Positions 1 to 6,605 of a stretch of 6,605 nt of DNA are shown here, one piece after another. Numbering within the stretch: position 1 is the stretch's first letter; the number at the start of each line of letters is the position of its first letter. The notes beneath the pieces are model-generated. The model saw only the letters and a program-made list of their open reading frames with translations. It was not told the origin of the DNA and made no database searches. Source of the DNA: Candidatus Aminicenantota bacterium (lineage in GTDB: Bacteria > Acidobacteriota > Aminicenantia > UBA2199); the NCBI GenBank assembly GCA_020355945.1, contig CP070627.1:9104344-9110948 (forward strand), read 5' to 3'. A program made the translations under genes and the position numbers.

Positions 1-853
1 TTTCAATGATCTGCCAACCCACATAATCCAAAGCCACCGGGTCCTGACTCACTAATATACCACCATATTCCCACGCATATTTAGGATAAAACGCCGGCCC
101 ATTGTTCACCTGCACCCGCGACGCATCACACACAATCAAACGAAGCTTGTCTTTGATCATAGGATGAGTACTAAGCTCCGCAACATAAGGATCACAATTG
201 TTTCGGTGAAATTTATTGGGGTTATAAATGGCACCGTAAAAATTCTTCATACTAATCGAAACACCAGCAAGATCATGGTCCTTTAAAACCGGTACATTGA
301 TCAACGCATCCACTTTTTCCATAATCCGACTGAACCGCGTCCCTACACTTCCGGCAAACTCAATATTATCCGAATAACCGTCACCCCAATAAGCATCGGT
401 TCCTTCAATTTTTAAACCGGAACGACTAATAGAAAACCCGGCCCGGTTCAACTCCCGGTTAGTCCGCTCCCAGATATAGATATTCTTTTCCTTTACACCC
501 GCAGCCTTCAACCCATCCACGATAGCCATCACCAACCCATGACTGGACGATAACGGTTTTCCCGGCAAACAGCTTAATTTTATCCCGATGCTTTCTCCCG
601 GTGAAAACAATGATTTCCATGCCCCAGCCGGGGTTGAATGACCCGTGAGTTTTACCAGGGCTAAATCTAAAAAAGGAGCCGCGTTTTCTTTGCTCAACTG
701 ATGGTTCACCCGCTTTAACTTTTCAGACCGAGCAATCACTACACGACTTTTTCCTGTAGAAGGAATAAGAATAGCAGGAAAACTTAACGAAGCAGAAAGT
801 GCAGCCGCTGAATAAAGAACCTTTTTGCCAAATTCCCGCCGCGTTATTTTCAT
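1..853 (-). CDS. DUF362 domain protein with twin-arginine signal, 3' end cut off by the window
   Basis: I translated this by hand from the ATG at 853..851; 284 codons are open to the window edge, so the C-terminus is missing. The N-terminus reads MKITRREFGKK followed by an Ala/Ser/Leu stretch (residues 12-30), a classic Tat signal (T-R-R-E-F-G-K), so export of a folded, perhaps cofactor-bearing protein is likely. The body matches DUF362 (PF04015): residues 186-207 contain NVPVLKDHDLAGVS followed by MKNFYG, the family's typical lysine/histidine and KN-x-YG signature. The members I know of often carry ferredoxin-like Cys clusters, but none is visible in the part present. The catalytic role of the family is poorly defined and I assign none. 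The start overlaps the stop of the upstream MEMO-AMMECR1 gene as ATGA, and a GGAG lies 8 nt before the ATG (865..862), so the two are probably translationally coupled in one operon. Confidence 0.88.
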   Translation of the reverse strand, partial: MKITRREFGKKVLYSAAALSASLSFPAILIPSTGKSRVVIARSEKLKRVNHQLSKENAAPFLDLALVKLTGHSTPAGAWKSLFSPGESIGIKLSCLPGKPLSSSHGLVMAIVDGLKAAGVKEKNIYIWERTNRELNRAGFSISRSGLKIEGTDAYWGDGYSDNIEFAGSVGTRFSRIMEKVDALINVPVLKDHDLAGVSISMKNFYGAIYNPNKFHRNNCDPYVAELSTHPMIKDKLRLIVCDASRVQVNNGPAFYPKYAWEYGGILVSQDPVALDYVGWQIIE

Positions 854-2448
854 TTGTGCGTCTCCATCTCCTTCTCATCAAACACCAACGCCTGGAAAAT
901 ATGAAACTCAATGTCTTTTGATTTGTATTCATTCGCAGGAAGCCCGGCTTTCTGACAGAGATGACCAAGAAACTGGTCCAGGTCCCAACCGGTCTCAGTC
1001 GCTACCTGGGGAAGATAAACCGCCTGGTGATAACCCTTGCGAATAATCACTCCGTCAGTGCCCAATTGTATTTTTTTGTAGTCATTTATTTGCTGCAGCG
1101 GCGTCATCACAGAGATTTCAATATCAATCTTTTCCAGTTCATCTTCCTTTAAAGGATAGAATCGGGGATCACGAAACGCTGATTTTAAAACGTTATTCCG
1201 GACCCCTTCCCACAAGGGTTCTTCACCAACAATAGACCCGATGCAGCCCCTTAAATCCCCCTGTTTTCGCAGGGTCACAAAAACGCCTGCTTTTTCCTTT
1301 AAACCAGGTGTTATGGGAAAATTATTTTCTACTTCCTTTAGTACCACATAATTTCCCTGGAAATGATCTTCCAGGGTCTTACGGGCAATAGAAAGCAGTG
1401 TTTTTTTTTCTTTAAGATTTAAACTCATTGGTTTATCTCCAATATTTTCTTTGGTTTTCTTTGGCCCTGGGAAAGCTTTACCCGGACTGCGTTTGACACT
1501 GGTCTTACCCGATTCTTTACTAATAATTAGCGATGCATAACTGACACTAAAAGAATAATCATTCCCACGGTCACCGGATTTATAGTAATCAATAAGCGCT
1601 GCCTTACAATTATTTTCTTTGAAAATGTTCATCAGTACCCCCACAGGTACAAACCCGCACATAGTAATATCTGTGTCTCGCTGGTAGTTGTAAAATCCAT
1701 CAAAATCCAGTTTCTTGATATGTTCGATCATTCCCATGTCCAATCGGGTTAAATTCTCTTTAATATTTGTCCTGAAAGGAACGTACCCATAGCCGGCTCC
1801 ATAATGGGTAAAATCAGAACTGGCAATGATCAGGGTTTTAGGAGTAACGTACTTTTTGATTATATCAGCCATTTTTTTGAAATCTTTTTTCTCCAGGTAA
1901 CCGAAAAGAATAGGCACGATTTTATACTGGTTATTTTTAAGTTTCTTTTGGATATATTGCAAAAATGGCAGGTGGGTTTCCAGGGAGTGTTCGTCTTGTA
2001 GAATAGAGTTACTTTTCCTGAAAAGGCTTTCTTTTGCCAGTTGAGCGGTGATTTGGGTATCTACCGGGATATTTCCCAAGGGGGTGCTGTTGTAGTCAAA
2101 ATCGGAAACCGCAGCGCCGTAAAACCCTCCCCGGTGAGATATTCCCATAAGGATCACCCGTTCCAGGCCAGGGAGTTTTTCCAATTGTTTGTAAGCTCTT
2201 GCCGCGCATTGACCGGAATATCCCAAACCCGCATGAGGACCAATAAGGCCAACAATCTTTCCGGGAATAGGTTTAATCTCTGCATTTTTGAAGAATGTCT
2301 CCAGCATGTGGGTTAATTGTTCCGGGCTTCGGGGATACCATTGCACAGTGGTTAAATAGTCCCGGACTTTTTTTTCTTTAGGAGAGCAAAAGGGAGATAC
2401 CAGGATGAGAACCAGGACAAAAATTACACTTTTTTTACACAAAGTCAT
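850..2448 (-). CDS. amrB-amrA: Exported MEMO-AMMECR1 fusion (AmmeMemoRadiSam system proteins B and A in one chain)
   Basis: This is a 532-aa protein with three parts. Residues 1-22 form a basic then hydrophobic signal sequence ending near Cys21; the residues before that Cys (S-P-F) do not make a canonical lipobox. Residues about 34-311 are a MEMO domain (related to class III extradiol dioxygenases). The conserved metal-site-like residues are present: His71 in PHAG, His105 in SHRG, Asp212 and His215 in SSDFTHYG, and Cys264 in MCGF. Residues about 312-340 are a Lys/Pro/Gly-rich linker. Residues about 341-525 are an AMMECR1 domain with its hallmark LRGCIGS at 399-405. The two domains are usually separate genes accompanied by a radical SAM gene; here they are fused and apparently exported. 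The biochemical activity of the system is not established to my knowledge. The start is supported by AAGGAGG 4 nt upstream and an in-frame TAA at 2466..2464. It is first in a minus-strand operon with the DUF362 gene. Confidence 0.93.
   Translation of the reverse strand: MTLCKKSVIFVLVLILVSPFCSPKEKKVRDYLTTVQWYPRSPEQLTHMLETFFKNAEIKPIPGKIVGLIGPHAGLGYSGQCAARAYKQLEKLPGLERVILMGISHRGGFYGAAVSDFDYNSTPLGNIPVDTQITAQLAKESLFRKSNSILQDEHSLETHLPFLQYIQKKLKNNQYKIVPILFGYLEKKDFKKMADIIKKYVTPKTLIIASSDFTHYGAGYGYVPFRTNIKENLTRLDMGMIEHIKKLDFDGFYNYQRDTDITMCGFVPVGVLMNIFKENNCKAALIDYYKSGDRGNDYSFSVSYASLIISKESGKTSVKRSPGKAFPGPKKTKENIGDKPMSLNLKEKKTLLSIARKTLEDHFQGNYVVLKEVENNFPITPGLKEKAGVFVTLRKQGDLRGCIGSIVGEEPLWEGVRNNVLKSAFRDPRFYPLKEDELEKIDIEISVMTPLQQINDYKKIQLGTDGVIIRKGYHQAVYLPQVATETGWDLDQFLGHLCQKAGLPANEYKSKDIEFHIFQALVFDEKEMETHK
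1428..1440 (-). promoter_or_regulatory. Possible internal ribosome binding site and start for the AMMECR1 domain alone
   Basis: On the minus strand a GGAG (1440..1437) sits 8 nt before an in-frame ATG whose first base is 1428 (Met341). This falls exactly where the linker ends and the AMMECR1 domain begins (MSLNLKEKK). Translation from here would give a 192-aa protein, about the size of a stand-alone AMMECR1, without the signal peptide. It may be a relic of two once-separate genes or a working secondary start; the sequence cannot tell which. Confidence 0.45.
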
Positions 2449-2452
2449 TTTT

Positions 2453-2458
2453 CCTCCT
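2453..2458 (-). promoter_or_regulatory. Shine-Dalgarno of the MEMO-AMMECR1 gene
   Basis: On the minus strand AGGAGG lies here, 4 nt before the ATG at 2448. The motif is a perfect anti-SD match, although the spacing is on the short side. It fixes the start together with the in-frame stop a few codons upstream. Confidence 0.75.
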
Positions 2459-2465
2459 TTAGTTT

Positions 2466-2494
2466 ATATTAAACAACTCTTCACTTAAAGTCAA
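2466..2494 (-). promoter_or_regulatory. Sigma70-like promoter for the MEMO-AMMECR1/DUF362 operon
   Basis: Read on the minus strand, TTGACT (2494..2489) is followed after exactly 17 bp by TAATAT (2471..2466). This is close to the TTGACA/TATAAT consensus. The expected transcription start near 2459 would leave a leader of only about 11 nt, just enough for the AGGAGG. The very short leader argues for some caution. Confidence 0.5.
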
Positions 2495-2563
2495 GCCCCC
2501 ATGCTATGGTGTTAATAAAAAGCTTTTGCGGGGGGTCCAGGGGCCCCTCGGCGAGGGGAGCCT

Positions 2564-2584
2564 AAAAAGGCAAAGTGCTTTGCC
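2564..2584 (-). terminator. Terminator-like hairpin with T-run on the minus strand
   Basis: Arms GGCAAAG (2569-2575) and CTTTGCC (2578-2584) pair perfectly, realistically as 6 bp with a 4-nt loop. On the minus strand the stem is followed by TTTTT (2568..2564). In form this is a rho-independent terminator facing the MEMO operon. It would stop transcription entering from the right, upstream of the operon's promoter. It may instead simply be part of the repeat block. Confidence 0.35.
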
Positions 2585-2617
2585 CCATACGCTGTGCGCC
2601 ATGCGCCATGCGCAATG
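2583..2617. repeat. Heptamer tandem repeat, about five copies
   Basis: With period 7 the sequence reads CCCCATA, CGCTGTG, CGCCATG, CGCCATG, CGCAATG. The two central copies are identical and the outer ones differ at one or two positions from the unit CGCCATG. Short heptanucleotide tandem repeats in intergenic DNA are known from several bacterial groups (for example the STRR elements of cyanobacteria). No coding role is plausible. Confidence 0.7.
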
Positions 2618-2654
2618 CTCTCGCCCCCTGGCCGCCGGAGGCAAAAAAATAGGG

Positions 2655-2683
2655 TTGCGATTTTTTTGTGATTGTGATAAAAA
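2655..2683 (+). promoter_or_regulatory. Weak candidate promoter for the aldehyde dehydrogenase gene
   Basis: TTGCGA (2655-2660) and TAAAAA (2678-2683) are separated by 17 bp in an AT-rich stretch upstream of the dehydrogenase gene. The -10 match is poor (4 of 6), so this is only the best local candidate. A partial direct repeat GTGATTGTGAT lies in the spacer. Confidence 0.28.
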
Positions 2684-2692
2684 TTTTATTTC

Positions 2693-2708
2693 TAACGGAA
2701 TAACGGAA
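2693..2708. repeat. 8-bp direct repeat in the 5' leader
   Basis: TAACGGAA occurs twice back to back (2693-2700 and 2701-2708), just before the Shine-Dalgarno of the dehydrogenase gene. It could be a tandem duplication or a protein-binding direct repeat. Nothing else supports either reading. Confidence 0.4.
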
Positions 2709-2724
2709 AAACTAAGGAGGTATC

Positions 2725-4329
2725 ATGGAATTAACAGGAGAACAGGTTATTGGTTTTTCGTTTTCAAAGCAAGGTTCACAGACCTTTAAAGGTGTGAATC
2801 CTGTTAATGGTAAAGCATTAGAACCCTTTTATTATGAAGCCACCGGAGGTGAGGTAGACCGGGCCTTTCGTTTGGCGCAGCAGGCATTTTTAATTTATCG
2901 TAAAAAGAAACCACCTGGAAAGGCTGCTTTTTTAGAGCGCATGGCAGAGGAAATTTTAGCCCTGGGCGATACATTGATAGAGCGCTGTATGGAAGAAACC
3001 GCTTTACCTGGAGCGCGATTAATAGGAGAGCGGGGGCGAACGGTTAATCAATTAAAATTATTTGCCGATGTGGTGCGTGAAGGTTCCTGGGTAGAGGCCC
3101 GGATTGATACAGCCATACCGGATCGCCAACCGGTACCTAAGCCTGGTATCCGGCAGATGCATATTCCTTTAGGACCGGTGGGGATATTTGGTGCCAGTAA
3201 TTTTCCTTTAGCGTTTTCTGTGGCGGGTGGTGACACGGCTTCTGCTTTAGCTGCCGGGTGTCCTATTGTAGTCAAAGCGCATCCTGCCCATCCCGGTACA
3301 TCGGAACTGGTGGGACGAGCCATTCTTAACGCTGCACGGGGAACCGGCATGCCAGAAGGAATTTTTTCTATGGTTCACGGCCAATCTGTAGAAGTAGGAA
3401 TAGCAATGGTGAATCATCCGTTAGCGAAAGCTATTGGGTTTACCGGTTCGTTTAAAGGTGGTAAAGCCCTCTATGATGCTGCTGTACGTCGATCTGAACC
3501 TATACCGGTTTATGCGGAAATGGGAAGTACCAATCCTGTTTTTTTGCTGCCCGCTGCTTTAAAGGAAAGAAAAGAAGCCATTGCTAAAGGTTTAGTAGGG
3601 TCTGTGACTTTGGGAGTAGGGCAATTTTGCACCAATCCTGGTTTGGTGTTTCTTATTCAATCGGAAGAGGGTGAAGATTTTATCAAATCTGCTGCAAAAG
3701 AAATGTCTGCTGTCCCGGCAGCCACCATGTTAACAAATAAAATTAAAGCCTCTTATGATGCAGGTATTGAGGAGCGTCTGTATATTGAGGGAGTAGAAGT
3801 AAAAGCCAAAGGTAAGTCCAGTGGAGGTGAAGATCAAGATAGGGGCCGATGTCAAGTCATGCCGTTTTTACTGCAAACCACAGCAGGGGAATTCATGAAG
3901 AATCCTTTATTGGAAGAGGAGGTTTTTGGGCCTTCGACTATTATTATTATGGCTGCTGATAAGGAGCAGTTAATAGAAGCTGCGGCAGCGTTGCAGGGTC
4001 ACTTGACTGCTTCTGTTCACTGTACTCAAAAAGAGCTTGAAGAGTATGCTGATTTGGTTTCTTTATTGGAGAATAGAGTAGGGCGTTTGATTTTTAATGG
4101 GTTTCCCACAGGAGTGGAGGTATGTGCGTCCATGCATCATGGTGGGCCGTTTCCTGCCACTACGGATTTGCGTACCACGTCTGTAGGAACCGCGGCGATT
4201 AAGCGGTTTGTGCGGCCGGTGTGTTACCAGGATTTTCCTCAAGCGTCTTTGCCGGATGAGTTGAAGGATGTGAATCCGCTAAATATTTTACGCATGGTGA
4301 ATGGTGAGTGGACAAAGGATAAAATTTAG
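2725..4329 (+). CDS. NADP-type aldehyde dehydrogenase, alpha-ketoglutaric semialdehyde dehydrogenase-like
   Basis: This is a complete 534-aa member of the aldehyde dehydrogenase superfamily. Its length and motifs fit the KGSADH subfamily (EC 1.2.1.26), which oxidises 2,5-dioxopentanoate to 2-oxoglutarate at the end of non-phosphorylating pentose, uronate or hydroxyproline routes. Visible catalytic elements are Asn159 in GASNFPLAFS, Lys184 in VVKAHPAHPGTS (the usual cofactor-contact motif), the GFTGS loop (238-242), general base Glu265 in AEMGSTNP, nucleophile Cys302 in GQFCTNPG, and EEVFGP (398-403). The C-terminal HHGGPFPATTD (471-481) is also typical. The enzyme should be cytosolic, as no signal sequence is seen. 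AAGGAGG ends 4 nt before the ATG and an in-frame TAA (2713-2715) rules out a longer form. No sugar-acid dehydratase, transporter or regulator lies nearby, so the true substrate is open and another aldehyde is possible. Confidence 0.93.
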   Translation: MELTGEQVIGFSFSKQGSQTFKGVNPVNGKALEPFYYEATGGEVDRAFRLAQQAFLIYRKKKPPGKAAFLERMAEEILALGDTLIERCMEETALPGARLIGERGRTVNQLKLFADVVREGSWVEARIDTAIPDRQPVPKPGIRQMHIPLGPVGIFGASNFPLAFSVAGGDTASALAAGCPIVVKAHPAHPGTSELVGRAILNAARGTGMPEGIFSMVHGQSVEVGIAMVNHPLAKAIGFTGSFKGGKALYDAAVRRSEPIPVYAEMGSTNPVFLLPAALKERKEAIAKGLVGSVTLGVGQFCTNPGLVFLIQSEEGEDFIKSAAKEMSAVPAATMLTNKIKASYDAGIEERLYIEGVEVKAKGKSSGGEDQDRGRCQVMPFLLQTTAGEFMKNPLLEEEVFGPSTIIIMAADKEQLIEAAAALQGHLTASVHCTQKELEEYADLVSLLENRVGRLIFNGFPTGVEVCASMHHGGPFPATTDLRTTSVGTAAIKRFVRPVCYQDFPQASLPDELKDVNPLNILRMVNGEWTKDKI

Positions 4330-4330
4330 C

Positions 4331-4357
4331 CACAGAGGACACAGAGGACACTGAGAG
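4331..4357. repeat. Three copies of a 9-bp tandem repeat after the dehydrogenase stop
   Basis: CACAGAGGA (4331-4339), CACAGAGGA (4340-4348) and the diverged CACTGAGAG (4349-4357) follow the stop codon with one base between. Similar CACAGAG-type runs are common between genes in environmental bacterial genomes, from general recall. No hairpin or terminator is visible with it. Confidence 0.6.
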
Positions 4358-4373
4358 AGAAATCGCTGCGGGG

Positions 4374-4402
4374 TTGAAAAAATCTTTTTTTTATACTATA
4401 TT
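4374..4402 (+). promoter_or_regulatory. Sigma70-like promoter for the YyaL-like gene
   Basis: TTGAAA (4374-4379) and TATATT (4397-4402) are 17 bp apart, with a T-rich spacer. Each box matches its consensus at five of six positions. Transcription would begin near 4409, about 35 nt before the first ATG. This suggests the gene has its own promoter and does not depend on read-through from the dehydrogenase. Confidence 0.55.
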
Positions 4403-4444
4403 GTTAAGCCTAAACGAAAAATCCTGTAGAAAGGAGAATAAAGC

Positions 4445-6605
<2,161 letters not shown>

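Larger units (their letters stand above)
2537..2631. repeat. GC-rich palindromic intergenic block bounded by a short inverted repeat
   Basis: CCAGGGG at 2537-2543 is matched by its reverse complement CCCCTGG at 2625-2631. Between them lie a perfect 10-bp palindrome AGGGGCCCCT (2539-2548), a hairpin with 6-bp arms CCCCTC/GAGGGG (2544-2549 and 2553-2558, loop GGC), a second hairpin at 2569-2584, and a heptamer tandem repeat. The block stands out by GC content from the AT-rich flanks and contains no believable ORF. It resembles dispersed REP/MITE-like intergenic elements, but whether it recurs in the genome cannot be seen here. Confidence 0.5.

Noticed and set aside
723..968. Minus-strand ORF of 81 codons at the junction of the two minus-strand genes
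   Set aside because: It is an alternative frame over the end of MEMO-AMMECR1 and the Tat signal of the DUF362 gene, both of which are well supported.
2383..2391. Lipoprotein signal (Cys21) on the MEMO-AMMECR1 protein
   Set aside because: The residues before the cysteine are S-P-F, which do not fit the usual lipobox; a plain Sec signal or an uncleaved anchor is as likely.
2583..2617. CRISPR-like array
   Set aside because: The 7-bp units are contiguous with no spacers, and no cas genes are nearby.
2526..2789. Plus-strand ORF of 87 codons crossing the intergenic block
   Set aside because: It translates the repeats and palindromes, has no convincing SD, and overlaps the true start of the dehydrogenase in another frame.
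3048..3350. Minus-strand ORF of 100 codons
   Set aside because: It lies wholly inside the dehydrogenase gene, antisense to its conserved cofactor-binding region; it is a shadow of that gene's codon pattern.
4358..4395. Rho-independent terminator after the dehydrogenase gene
   Set aside because: There is a T-run at 4385-4392 but no GC-paired stem before it; the AT-rich stretch fits better as the promoter spacer of the next gene.

Overview
The window holds four protein-coding genes in two divergent groups around a GC-rich, repeat-bearing intergenic block. Two of the genes run off the window ends. Every start has a clear AGGAGG-type Shine-Dalgarno sequence, and two spacers hold sigma70-like -35/-10 pairs with 17-bp spacing. 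This fits an ordinary SD-using bacterium with moderate GC content. Exported proteins, a fused MEMO-AMMECR1 gene and intergenic heptamer repeats suggest an uncultured environmental bacterium. An Aminicenantes/Acidobacteria-like lineage is only a guess from memory of similar intergenic repeats; nothing here fixes the taxonomy. No rRNA, tRNA, CRISPR or transposase is visible.

Left half, minus strand (1-2494): a promoter-like pair at 2494..2466 precedes a 532-aa protein. This protein joins a MEMO domain (AmmeMemoRadiSam system protein B) to an AMMECR1 domain (system protein A) behind an N-terminal Sec-type signal sequence. Its stop overlaps the start of a DUF362 protein (ATGA overlap) that carries a twin-arginine signal and leaves the window at position 1. 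The two are almost certainly one translationally coupled operon for extracytoplasmic proteins. The radical SAM partner that names the system is not in the window.

Middle (2449-2724): a divergent spacer with a GC-rich block of palindromes, a hairpin with a T-run on the minus strand, and about five copies of a 7-bp tandem repeat.

Right half, plus strand: a complete NADP-type aldehyde dehydrogenase resembling alpha-ketoglutaric semialdehyde dehydrogenase (2725-4329), then a short spacer with a 9-bp tandem repeat and a good promoter, then a YyaL/SSP411 (spermatogenesis-associated protein 20-like) thioredoxin-fold protein (4445 to beyond 6605). This last gene has an added signal peptide and a second SD-led start exactly at the usual family N-terminus.

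The most interesting pattern is shared by the MEMO-AMMECR1 and YyaL genes. Each has a signal peptide at the annotated start and an internal SD plus ATG at a domain boundary, so each could make an exported long form and a cytoplasmic short form. This is inference from the sequence and has not been tested.
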